Positions 1 to 6,270 of a DNA stretch of 7,245 bases are shown in pieces. The notes beneath the pieces are model-generated. The model made no database searches. It worked only from the letters and a program-made list of their open reading frames with translations, and was not told the DNA's origin. Numbering within the stretch: the first letter of the stretch is position 1; each line of letters begins with the position of its first letter. This DNA comes from Bordetella parapertussis (GTDB lineage: Bacteria > Pseudomonadota > Gammaproteobacteria > Burkholderiales > Burkholderiaceae_B), in the NCBI GenBank assembly GCA_945882005.1, contig CAMCWG010000155.1, forward strand, positions 1 to 7,245. Direction: 5' to 3'. The position numbers were made by a program, and so were the translations under genes.

Positions 1-1
1 C

Positions 2-1204
2 ATCGCGGCGTTCAGCGAACCCGCTTGGGCTGAAAAAGGCCAACTCACGGTTACCTACCTAACACCCGCCCATCTACAGACCGCACAAGCTCTCACACAA
101 CTGATGCAAGAGGCCGGCTTTGACGAGGTCTCGACCGATGCGGTGGGTAACGTCGTGGGTCGCTACCACGGCGCAGATGCGGCGGCGCCAGCGCTACTGA
201 CCGGGTCGCATTTCGACACGGTTCGCAACGGCGGCAAGTATGACGGGCGGCTTGGCATTTTGGTGCCGATCGTTGTGGTGGGCGAGCTCGCCAAACAGAA
301 AAAGCGTTTGCCCTACGGCATTGAAGTCGTTGGCTTCTCTGAAGAAGAAGGCCAACGCTATCGCGCCACGTTCCTGTCGTCTGGTGCACTGACTGGTAGT
401 TTTGATCCGGCCTGGCTTGATCAGCTCGATCCAAACGGTGTGTCGATGCGCCAAGCCATGGTTGACGCAGGTCTGCCTGGTACGCTTGAATCGATCAAGG
501 CGCTGACGCGCGATCCAAAAAAGTATCTCGGTTTTGTAGAAGTCCATATCGAGCAAGGCCCCGTGCTCTGCGAGAAACAATTGCCGCTCGGTATCGTCAC
601 CTCGATCAACGCCGGTGTGCGCGCAACCTGCAAAATTACCGGTACTGCTGCTCACGCTGGCACAACACCCATGTCGATGCGCGAAGACGCTTTACTGGCT
701 GCCGCTGAAATCAGCTTGATGGCAGAGCATCGTGCCAAAGCAGAAGAGGGCAGCGTCGCCACCGTTGGTCAGATGCAAGTGCCTGGCGGCTCGATCAATG
801 TGATTCCAGGCGAGTGTGTCTTCACGCTGGATATGCGTGCGCCAACCGACCCACAACGTGACGGCTTGGTGAACGACATCGTGCAGGCGGCCAAGCAGAT
901 TGCGAAGCGCCGCGGTGTGCAGTTTGAATACAACGAAGTCATGCGCGCGAGCGCAGCACCGTCGGATCCCGCCTGGCAAGCCCGTTGGGAGCGTGCTGTC
1001 ACAAAAATTGGGCAGCCGCTCTTTAAGCTCAATAGCGGTGCTGGCCACGACGCGATGAAACTGCACACCATCATGCCGCAAGCGATGTTGTTTGTGCGCG
1101 GTGGCAATCGCGGTATTAGCCATAACCCTCTAGAAATCATTACTGCAGAAGATGCGGAACTCGCTACCCAAGCCTTTATCGCTTTGCTCGACGAAATCAA
1201 CTAA
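2..1204 (+). CDS. Allantoate amidohydrolase / N-carbamoyl-L-amino-acid hydrolase family (5'-truncated by window edge)
   Basis: A cytoplasmic binuclear-metal amidase of the AllC/HyuC type (M20-like fold), which hydrolyses a ureido or carbamoyl group from allantoate, ureidoglycolate or N-carbamoyl amino acids. The reading frame is open from base 2 and the first codons already fit the family, so the true start lies upstream. Some 400 codons are visible against a usual 410-420, so only a short N-terminus is missing unless it is fused to another domain. Visible motifs are GSHFDTV (metal His and bridging Asp, about 200-220), GGKYDG (about 230-246), the catalytic-metal Glu run SEEEGQRY (about 338-361), VHIEQGP (about 542-562), AAHAGTTPMS in the dimerisation domain (about 647-676), GGSINVIPG, SGAGHDAM and the C-terminal metal His in ISHNPLE. 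All key residues are present. The exact substrate cannot be read from sequence. The next gene starts 2 bp after the stop, so they are probably co-transcribed. Confidence 0.9.
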   Translation: MAAFSEPAWAEKGQLTVTYLTPAHLQTAQALTQLMQEAGFDEVSTDAVGNVVGRYHGADAAAPALLTGSHFDTVRNGGKYDGRLGILVPIVVVGELAKQKKRLPYGIEVVGFSEEEGQRYRATFLSSGALTGSFDPAWLDQLDPNGVSMRQAMVDAGLPGTLESIKALTRDPKKYLGFVEVHIEQGPVLCEKQLPLGIVTSINAGVRATCKITGTAAHAGTTPMSMREDALLAAAEISLMAEHRAKAEEGSVATVGQMQVPGGSINVIPGECVFTLDMRAPTDPQRDGLVNDIVQAAKQIAKRRGVQFEYNEVMRASAAPSDPAWQARWERAVTKIGQPLFKLNSGAGHDAMKLHTIMPQAMLFVRGGNRGISHNPLEIITAEDAELATQAFIALLDEIN

Positions 1205-1206
1205 TC

Positions 1207-2454
1207 ATGACAACACCTAACAAGACCCAGCTCTACGCCAAGCTCGATCAATGGATCGACGCACACTTTGATGAGCAGGTGAAGTTCCTGCAAAAAGTGA
1301 TTCAAGTCCCCACTGACACACCGCCTGGCAACAACACACCCCACGCTTTGCATGTGGCTGAGCTGGTCAAGAGTTATGGGATGCAAGCAGAACCCCACGC
1401 CGTGCCTGAAGCCGTCGTGCGCGAAGCAGGCCTTGAGTCCATTACGAATTTGATTATCAAGCGGCAGTACGGGCAGGGTGGCAAGACGCTTGCTTTGAAT
1501 GCACACGGCGATGTGGTCCCCCCAGGTGACGGTTGGACCTATCCACCGTATGCGGGTGAGATTCACGACGGTTGTATCTACGGTCGCGCTGCAGCTGTCA
1601 GCAAATGTGATTTTTCGACTTATATTTTTGCAGTGCGTGCCCTCGAGGCGCTCGGAGCGGACCTGAAAGGTCGTATCGAATTGCAATTTACGTACGACGA
1701 AGAGTTCGGCGGCGAGCTCGGACCAGGCTGGTTGCTCAAGAACAACCTCACAAAGCCAGATCTAGCGATTGCCGCAGGCTTTAGCTATCAGATCATCACG
1801 GCCCACAACGGGTGCTTGCAGTTTGAAGTGACGGTCAATGGCAAGATGGGCCATGCCGCTGTGCCAACCTCGGGTGTCGATGCCTTGCAAGCCGCTGTCA
1901 AAATCATGAACGCACTGTATGGCTTAAACGAGACCTACAAATCGATCAAGAGTGCGGTGCCCGGCATCAATCATCCTTACCTGAACATCGGTTTGATTTC
2001 CGGCGGCACAAACACCAACGTGATCCCAGGCAAAGTGGTCCTCAAGCTTGATCGCCGCATGATTCCTGAAGAGGATCCCGCGCAGGTCGAGCAAAGCATA
2101 CGTGACACGATCGACACGGTGTGGCAGCAAATCCCCGGCATTACTGCCGAGACCAAGCGTATTTTGTTGGCCCGAGCGTTAAAGCCGCTACCTGGCAGCA
2201 CAGAGCTAGTGGCCGCCTTGCAACTGCACGCGAAAGAAGAGTTTGGTGAAGCGATCCCCGCTTGCGGCACACCGCTTTATGCAGATGCCCGGTTGTATTG
2301 CGAAGCTGGGATTCCGGTGGTCTTGTATGGAGCCGGCCCACGCACTGTGGAAGAGAGCCGTGCCAAGCAGCCCGATGAGCGCTTAGAGCTTGAAGATTTG
2401 CGCCGCGCAACCAAAGTGATCGCGCGGACTTGTCTGGATATGATGAGTGCTTAA
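1207..2454 (+). CDS. M20 family metallopeptidase-like hydrolase (ArgE/DapE relative)
   Basis: A 415-residue protein of the M20 amidohydrolase family, which usually removes an acyl or peptidyl group from an amino acid in the cytoplasm using two metal ions. Visible are NAHGDVV (H100, D102), D135 in VSKCD, the catalytic pair E165-E166 in TYDEEFGG, the dimerisation-domain motif NGKMGHAAVP (about 211-220) and TNTNVIPGKV (about 268-277). Two usual metal ligands look altered. The Glu of the GEPT-like motif is replaced within AAGFSY (189-194), and the C-terminal His position reads K387 in AKQPDE. This may define a subfamily with other ligands rather than an inactive protein. The ATG at 1207 lies 2 bp after the upstream stop and has no strong Shine-Dalgarno sequence, which suggests translational coupling to the amidase. 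Together the pair may process a carbamoylated or acylated substrate, but the substrate is unknown. Confidence 0.88.
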   Translation: MTTPNKTQLYAKLDQWIDAHFDEQVKFLQKVIQVPTDTPPGNNTPHALHVAELVKSYGMQAEPHAVPEAVVREAGLESITNLIIKRQYGQGGKTLALNAHGDVVPPGDGWTYPPYAGEIHDGCIYGRAAAVSKCDFSTYIFAVRALEALGADLKGRIELQFTYDEEFGGELGPGWLLKNNLTKPDLAIAAGFSYQIITAHNGCLQFEVTVNGKMGHAAVPTSGVDALQAAVKIMNALYGLNETYKSIKSAVPGINHPYLNIGLISGGTNTNVIPGKVVLKLDRRMIPEEDPAQVEQSIRDTIDTVWQQIPGITAETKRILLARALKPLPGSTELVAALQLHAKEEFGEAIPACGTPLYADARLYCEAGIPVVLYGAGPRTVEESRAKQPDERLELEDLRRATKVIARTCLDMMSA

Positions 2455-2471
2455 GGCCTATAGATGTCGCA

Positions 2472-3458
2472 TTAGTTTGGAGTGATGTTCTTCTCGCGGA
2501 TCACGCGACTCCACTTTGCGATATCTTTTTGCAAGAGGGCTTGCAGTTCAGCGGGGGTAGACGCGGCCGGCAAAGTGCCCGAGTTCAGCAACCGCTCTTT
2601 GACTGCAGGTGTCTCGAGTGCTCGCTTAAGGGCCTGATTTACACGGTTGGTATCCGCAGCAGACATACCTTTAGGTCCAAACAGCGCGTACCAGTTGTCT
2701 GAGTCGACACCCTCAATACCAACTTCTTTAAAAGTCTTCACATCAGGCAGCAAGGGATGGCGCTTTTCAGCGGCCATCGCGATCGGCTTTAAGCGGCCTG
2801 CGCGCACGTGCCCGATCAGGCCGGGTACATCCCCAAAGAATCCATCCACATGGCCCGCCATCACGTCGGTGATTGCAGGCGCTGCGCCTTTGTAAGGCAC
2901 ATCCACCAGTTGTGCTTTAGTGATATCTGCTAAGAGCTCGCCCGCCAAATGCGGCACACTGCCACGACCCGAGGACGCAAGCGGCGTGCGCTGCTTCTTT
3001 GCATTTGCAACAAAGTCAGCAGGTCCTGTTGCTGGATTCTTGGGGTTGACCACCAAGAGCTCGTCGTTGCGTACAACGACAGAAATAGAAGTCAGATCGG
3101 TGACGGGGTTATAGGGAAGATTTTTGTAAAGCCCTGGATTAATCGCCACCGCACCCGCGCTGCTCAGCCAAAGTACGCTGCCGTTTGCGGGTGCTTTAGA
3201 AACGTATTCCGCAGCGATGATACCGTTGCCACCGGCTTTGCTCTCAACCACAACCGTAGCGCCAAGTTCTTTACCTAAAGCTTCGCTAATGCTGCGTGCG
3301 ACGAAGTCAACCGGCCCACCTGGTGGGAAAGCGACAATTAAGCGCACGGATTTACCGCTGCCTTGTGCGTGGGTGGGTAGTGCCCCGACCGAGGCTGCCA
3401 CCAGTGTTGCAGCAAGTAAGCTGCGGCGAAGTACTGAGGTTTTTGTAAGATCTTTCAT
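2472..3458 (-). CDS. Tripartite tricarboxylate transporter-type periplasmic solute-binding protein (Bug/TctC family)
   Basis: A 328-residue periplasmic solute-binding protein of the Bug family, which captures carboxylates, amino acids or related small acids for TctAB-type uptake. The N-terminus is a clear signal peptide: a basic start with R11-R12, a hydrophobic run at about 13-27, and likely cleavage after THA near residue 31. The mature part opens with VRLIVAFPPGGPVDFVAR (38-55), the diagnostic Bug motif. Length is normal for the family. A Shine-Dalgarno GGAGAA (3465-3470, minus sense) lies 6 nt upstream of the ATG. It is the last gene of the minus-strand operon, 37 bp after the SDR gene. 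No TctA or TctB gene is in the window, which is typical of orphan Bug proteins. Its ligand is probably the substrate of the neighbouring enzymes, but that is inference. Its stop is 17 bp from the stop of the convergent M20 gene. Confidence 0.93.
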   Translation of the reverse strand: MKDLTKTSVLRRSLLAATLVAASVGALPTHAQGSGKSVRLIVAFPPGGPVDFVARSISEALGKELGATVVVESKAGGNGIIAAEYVSKAPANGSVLWLSSAGAVAINPGLYKNLPYNPVTDLTSISVVVRNDELLVVNPKNPATGPADFVANAKKQRTPLASSGRGSVPHLAGELLADITKAQLVDVPYKGAAPAITDVMAGHVDGFFGDVPGLIGHVRAGRLKPIAMAAEKRHPLLPDVKTFKEVGIEGVDSDNWYALFGPKGMSAADTNRVNQALKRALETPAVKERLLNSGTLPAASTPAELQALLQKDIAKWSRVIREKNITPN

Positions 3459-3495
3459 TTGCGATTCTCCAGTTTAATTTTTGTGAGATACGTGC

Positions 3496-4302
3496 TTAGC
3501 CGCAACGTACCGACATACCACCATCGACAATCAACTCAGTGCCTGTCACAAAGCGTGCTTCGTCTGAAGCCAGGTAGAGCGCTGCATTTGCGGTGTCACG
3601 CCCGTCCCCCATAAAGGGTAGTGGGATACGCGCCTGGCGTTGTTCCAGAAGTTTGGCGACATCACCGCCTGCGCGTTGGCCCGCTAATCGGCTCTCGACC
3701 ATCGGGGTGTGCAGCTGCCCCGGCACAATTGTGTTCACGCGAATGCCTTTCTTGGCGTACTGTACGGCAACGACGCGTGAGAGTTGAATCACACCCGCCT
3801 TGGTGGCGGCATACGCGACTTGCGCTGAGCCCGTCCAACGAATGCCGGAGGTTGAGGCAAGGTTGATGATCGCGCCTGCGCCTTGTTTTTCCATGATCGG
3901 CAAGACGTACTTGCAGGTTAGGAAGACGCTCTTTAAGTTCGTGTCGACTTGCGAATCCCAAACGTCTTCGGCCATTTCAACTGGGCCGCCGGCGGCAGAG
4001 CCACCGACGTTATTTACCAGGACATCGATACGCCCATAGCGCTTCATGCAGGCCTGCACCGCATCTGAAATACTCTGGCTGCTGGTCACATCGCAAAAGC
4101 CTGTCTCGATCGTGCCACCGACAGCGGTCACACGCTCAATCGTTTCTTTCATCCGATCCAAATCGCGATCCACACCAAAAATCTGTGCACCTTCTTCCGC
4201 GAAGCGAGTGGCTGTGGCGCGGCCATTACCCCAGCCGGGGCCGACAGAGCCCGCACCAAAAATCAAAGCAATTTTTCCTGCAAGACGTCCTTGAGCTGAC
4301 AT
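3496..4302 (-). CDS. Short-chain dehydrogenase/reductase (SDR family)
   Basis: A 268-residue NAD(P)-dependent oxidoreductase of the classical SDR type, likely cytosolic. The Rossmann dinucleotide motif near residues 16-27 carries about five extra residues (VGPGW) compared with the canonical TGxxxGxG. D45 at the end of the second strand (FGVDRD) suggests NAD rather than NADP preference. Other landmarks are D71 (CDVT), NNVG (97-100), the catalytic triad S150, Y164 and K168 (YAATK), the PG motif at 194-195, and the C-terminal VTGTELIVDGG (252-262). Length is typical. AGAAGGGA (4312-4319, minus sense) makes a good Shine-Dalgarno site 9 nt before the ATG and sits directly after the upstream gene's stop. 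It is the middle gene of the operon, 17 bp after the amidohydrolase and 37 bp before the Bug gene. It may oxidise a hydroxy acid or alcohol released by its partners; the substrate is not determinable. Confidence 0.93.
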   Translation of the reverse strand: MSAQGRLAGKIALIFGAGSVGPGWGNGRATATRFAEEGAQIFGVDRDLDRMKETIERVTAVGGTIETGFCDVTSSQSISDAVQACMKRYGRIDVLVNNVGGSAAGGPVEMAEDVWDSQVDTNLKSVFLTCKYVLPIMEKQGAGAIINLASTSGIRWTGSAQVAYAATKAGVIQLSRVVAVQYAKKGIRVNTIVPGQLHTPMVESRLAGQRAGGDVAKLLEQRQARIPLPFMGDGRDTANAALYLASDEARFVTGTELIVDGGMSVRCG

Positions 4303-4319
4303 GATTGAGAATCCCTTCT

Positions 4320-5186
4320 TTAAGCGGAAAAACGATACAGGCGCATGGGGTTGTCTACCATCAGCTGGTGCAAGACATCTGGCTTAGGTGCGATCTGCGC
4401 CAAGGCACTGACCAAGACGCCGTCGTCTGGCACGTGCGTATGATTCGGATGTGGCCAGTCGGAGCCCCAAACACAGCGGTCTGGGTAGTTGCGCATGAGG
4501 TAGCGTGCAAAGGGGACGCCGTCCGGATAGGGCGGGTTCGGGTCGATGCGATCGATACCGCTTACTTTGACCATAAAGCCGGGCAGTTCAAGCAGACGAC
4601 AGAAATCCTGAAAATGCGCATGTTCTGTACCAAGTTTTGCATCCACACGACCCATGTGATCCATCACGACCGGCACAGCCGATTGCTTGAGTAACGGCAT
4701 CAAGTCCTTTGCGTACTGGGCATGTAATTGCAATTGCATGTGCATGCCTAGCGGTTCGAGGCGTTTGGTGAACGCAATGATTTGTTCTGGTGTTTCGTGC
4801 ACCTTGTAGCCGGGCATGAAATGAAACCGCACACCCCGGAACCCGACACTCGCTAAACGCTTGAGCTCGGCATCCGACACATCGACTTGGACGAGTGCTA
4901 CGCCCAAGTAACGGCCTTTGGCAGCAATCATCGCGTCTTCGACCACGCTGTTATCAAAACCATGGAGCAGGGTGTTGACGATCACACAGCGATCAATCCC
5001 CATTTTTTTGTGCCAGGCAAACAAGGCCTCTTTTGGGGCATCGACCGGCGTAAAGCCGCGTGACTCCGCATACGGAAACTTGTCGCTCGGGCCAAACACA
5101 TGGACATGTGAGTCGGTCGACCCGGTTGGCAGCTGGATGGTGGCGGCCGATGGCTCGCGCTTATAGGTCAGGATGGGTTCACTCAT
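4320..5186 (-). CDS. Amidohydrolase family 2 protein (LigI-like TIM-barrel metal-dependent hydrolase)
   Basis: A 288-residue TIM-barrel hydrolase of the amidohydrolase-2 group that includes 2-pyrone-4,6-dicarboxylate lactonase (LigI, about 290 residues). It likely opens a lactone or hydrolyses a related ester or amide in the cytoplasm. Metal and active-site motifs are DSHVHVFGP with H27 and H29 near strand 1, H75, the GVRFHF segment (118-123), MDHMGR with H177, SGIDR with R213, and WGSDWPHP (240-247) with the strand-8 Asp D243. The C-terminal NPMRLYRF is also typical. It is the first gene of the minus-strand operon. A possible Shine-Dalgarno AAGGGAAG (5198-5205, minus sense) lies 11 nt upstream of the ATG, rather far. 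I could not identify a convincing promoter in the 172 bp between this gene and the divergent tRNA gene. The lactonase reading rests on family resemblance only. Confidence 0.9.
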   Translation of the reverse strand: MSEPILTYKREPSAATIQLPTGSTDSHVHVFGPSDKFPYAESRGFTPVDAPKEALFAWHKKMGIDRCVIVNTLLHGFDNSVVEDAMIAAKGRYLGVALVQVDVSDAELKRLASVGFRGVRFHFMPGYKVHETPEQIIAFTKRLEPLGMHMQLQLHAQYAKDLMPLLKQSAVPVVMDHMGRVDAKLGTEHAHFQDFCRLLELPGFMVKVSGIDRIDPNPPYPDGVPFARYLMRNYPDRCVWGSDWPHPNHTHVPDDGVLVSALAQIAPKPDVLHQLMVDNPMRLYRFSA

Positions 5187-5358
5187 GTTGCTGAAGGCTT
5201 CCCTTGTCTCGGTTTGTGGCAGGGTCTTTGCGCCCCGTCATGCGGCCTATTTTGACACGCAGGCGAGCTTGTTTCACTGCGGAAATGCCAAAAAAATGCT
5301 AGAATTTTGGTCTTTGGTGTGCAGTAACCTGCCTTTTCAAGGCAAAATCGCCCCAAAT
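5187..5358. other. Divergent intergenic region between the catabolic operon and the tRNA gene
   Basis: No gene is visible in this 172-bp stretch. It must hold the promoters of the minus-strand operon and of the tRNA. It contains an A-tract (5289-5296), a possible extended -10 for the tRNA (listed separately), a TTGACA hexamer on the + strand (5252-5257) with no matching -10 at normal spacing, and a small perfect inverted repeat GCCTT-TTC-AAGGC (5331-5343). I found no clear minus-strand promoter. Confidence 0.5.
5297..5305 (+). promoter_or_regulatory. Possible extended -10 promoter for the tRNA gene
   Basis: TGCTAGAAT matches an extended -10 element (TGn followed by TAGAAT, 5 of 6 to TATAAT). 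Transcription would begin near 5312, giving a leader of about 47 nt before the mature tRNA 5' end. There is no good -35 hexamer at 16-18 bp, so this rests on the -10 alone. Confidence 0.35.
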
Positions 5359-5435
5359 GGCGCATTAGCTCAGCCGGTTAGAGCGACGGAATCATAATCC
5401 GCAGGTCCCCTGTTCGAATCAGGGATGCGCCACCA
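5359..5435 (+). tRNA. tRNA with CAU anticodon (tRNA-Met, or lysidine-modified tRNA-Ile2)
   Basis: A full 77-nt cloverleaf with encoded CCA. The acceptor stem is GGCGCAT/ATGCGCC (7 of 7 pairs), followed by a D arm GCTC/GAGC, anticodon CAT at 5393-5395 in the loop ATCATAA, a 5-nt variable loop AGGTC, and a T arm CCCTG-TTCGAAT-CAGGG. The anticodon stem pairs at four positions but has an A-C mismatch at its top (27-43). First pair G1-C72 and no initiator-type mismatch mean it is not the initiator tRNA. Elongator Met and the Ile2 tRNA modified by TilS share this anticodon, and I cannot separate them by eye. The 3' half is duplicated downstream (6160-6210), which marks this gene as a likely integration target. 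Confidence 0.93.
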
Positions 5436-5440
5436 AGTAC
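5391..5440 (+). repeat. Direct repeat copy 1 (tRNA 3' half, att-like)
   Basis: The anticodon loop to just past the CCA end of the intact tRNA matches 6161-6210 at 42 of 50 positions without gaps, exactly 770 bp apart. A repeated tRNA 3' end is the usual footprint of tRNA-targeting site-specific integration, with this copy restoring the functional gene. Confidence 0.75.
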
Positions 5441-5451
5441 TTCTGTCTAGT

Positions 5452-5457
5452 TACAAT
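5452..5457 (+). promoter_or_regulatory. Candidate -10 element for the MNT/HEPN operon, implying a near-leaderless mRNA
   Basis: TACAAT matches the -10 consensus at 5 of 6 positions. A start about 7 nt downstream would fall on or beside the ATG at 5464. The -35 position would lie over the tRNA CCA end and does not resemble TTGACA. Read-through from the tRNA is an alternative, since no terminator separates them. Confidence 0.3.
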
Positions 5458-5463
5458 CAAGAC

Positions 5464-5754
5464 ATGAAACCATCCCTAGCCTTGGTCGCCCACCGAAGTC
5501 AAATTCGCGAGATCGTAATAGCGCATCACGCTAATAACGCACGGGTATTTGGATCTGTCGCAGCGGGGACAGACACGGATGAAAGTGATTTGGATATTTT
5601 GATTGACCCGACCCCCGAGACGACCTTATTTGATATTGGCGCGATTCGCTACAAATTGAAACAGCTTTTGGGTGTCTCAGTAGATGTGTTAACGCCCAAA
5701 GCATTGCCTGAAAAGTTTAGGCAAACTGTTCTAGATACAGCTTTGCCTATATGA
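5464..5754 (+). CDS. mntA: MntA-like minimal nucleotidyltransferase antitoxin (MNT domain)
   Basis: A 96-residue DNA polymerase beta-type minimal nucleotidyltransferase. In characterised MntA/HepT pairs this protein neutralises the HEPN RNase toxin by AMPylating a tyrosine next to the RNase motif. Here the nucleotidyltransferase signature is FGSVAAGTDTDESDLDILID (29-48), with G30-S31, metal-binding D42 and D44, and a third carboxylate D74 in VSVDVLT. The Arg frequently found in GSxARG is Ala34, a variation I believe also occurs in related family members. The frame is open up to an ATG at 5425, but that codon is inside the tRNA, so I choose ATG 5464. It has no clear Shine-Dalgarno sequence. 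The stop overlaps the HEPN start as ATGA. Antitoxin-first order fits a TA operon. Confidence 0.88.
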   Translation: MKPSLALVAHRSQIREIVIAHHANNARVFGSVAAGTDTDESDLDILIDPTPETTLFDIGAIRYKLKQLLGVSVDVLTPKALPEKFRQTVLDTALPI

Positions 5755-6113
5755 GCCGAAGCTCATTGCGGTTGGTAGAATACCTAGATCACATCTTAGA
5801 GGCGATTGAGCGGATTTCAACCTATTGCGCGGATACCGATGAAGTCGGTTTCTTGTCGAACAACATGCTCCAAGATGCAGTGATCAGAAATTTTGAAGTG
5901 ATCGGGGAGGCCAGCCATAATATTTTGAAACTGAATTCAAACTTTTTACAAGAACACCCCGACGCGCCACTTTTGTTCGCCTACGAAATGCGCAATGCCC
6001 TGGCGCACGGGTATCATAAAGTTGATCTTGAAATTGTTTGGGTGACTATTAATCGACATCTGGCTGATTTAAAAGATCAGGTCATTCAAATCAGAGCGCA
6101 CACACAAGCTTAG
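5751..6113 (+). CDS. hepT: HepT-like HEPN ribonuclease toxin (DUF86)
   Basis: A 120-residue, mainly alpha-helical HEPN-domain protein of the DUF86/HepT family, the likely RNase toxin of the pair. The signature R-x4-H-x-Y is complete as RNALAHGY (R81, H86, Y88). R and H form the nuclease motif, and the Tyr is the residue AMPylated by MntA in the studied Shewanella system. The conserved helix DAVIRNFEVIGEAS (42-55) is also present, and length is normal. The start codon overlaps the antitoxin stop (ATGA at 5751-5754) with no independent Shine-Dalgarno sequence, so translation is probably coupled. The gene looks intact, so the pair is likely functional. It lies between the tRNA and the decayed tRNA copy and has lower GC than the catabolic genes, consistent with acquisition. 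Confidence 0.92.
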   Translation: MSRSSLRLVEYLDHILEAIERISTYCADTDEVGFLSNNMLQDAVIRNFEVIGEASHNILKLNSNFLQEHPDAPLLFAYEMRNALAHGYHKVDLEIVWVTINRHLADLKDQVIQIRAHTQA

Positions 6114-6120
6114 TAGACAT

Positions 6121-6132
6121 AAATGAATCCAA
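6121..6132 (+). repeat. 12-bp direct repeat, copy 1
   Basis: AAATGAATCCAA occurs here and at 6593-6604. In both places it lies about 29 bp before a tRNA-anticodon-like sequence and just after a TA module. Its first five bases also equal those at the tRNA gene's 5' boundary (AAATG, 5355-5359). Confidence 0.6.
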
Positions 6133-6159
6133 AAGACACGTCTACGTCTTCTGATCCTG

Positions 6160-6204
6160 ATTCATGATCCGCAGGTCCACAGTTCGAATCGGGAATGCGC
6201 CACA
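6160..6204 (+). pseudogene. Decayed tRNA 3'-half remnant (att-like scar, direct repeat copy 2)
   Basis: From the anticodon arm to the CCA end this mirrors the tRNA at 5359-5435. GATCCGCAGGTCC, GTTCGAATC and ATGCGCCAC are recognisable, and with flanking bases 6161-6210 match 5391-5440 at 42 of 50 positions. The T stem no longer pairs fully, CCA reads ACA, and no D arm or acceptor 5' strand is recognisable upstream, so it is not a functional tRNA. It marks the right edge of a segment carrying only the MNT/HEPN operon. Confidence 0.8.
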
Positions 6205-6210
6205 AAGTAT

Positions 6211-6227
6211 CTCTTCGAGCCGAAGAG
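6211..6227. repeat. Perfect 7-bp inverted repeat next to the tRNA scar
   Basis: CTCTTCG-AGC-CGAAGAG is a perfect palindrome with a 3-nt loop, immediately after the tRNA-like scar. It has no T-run directly behind it, so it is a poor intrinsic terminator. It could be a protein-binding site (an operator for the following DUF433 gene 44 bp on) or part of an element end. Confidence 0.5.
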
Positions 6228-6270
6228 CTTCAGAAGTCGTTTGGTTTTTGCGTCTTAAGATGAAATCAAA

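Noticed and set aside
692..1200. Two long minus-strand frames of 143 codons
   Set aside because: They are antisense to the well-conserved amidase and have no family features.
4305..4694. Open frame of 129 codons on the + strand
   Set aside because: It lies wholly opposite the amidohydrolase, which has clear motifs and an operon position; the + strand product shows no recognisable domain.
5252..5257. Perfect TTGACA hexamer as a -35 box
   Set aside because: No -10-like hexamer at 16-18 bp on the + strand; probably coincidental.
5425..5463. Longer MNT reading frame beginning at ATG 5425
   Set aside because: That ATG is inside the tRNA acceptor stem and the extra 13 residues match nothing in the family; ATG 5464 gives a normal-length protein.
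6160..6204. Second functional tRNA gene
   Set aside because: The 5' half (acceptor strand and D arm) is not recognisable and the T stem is mispaired.
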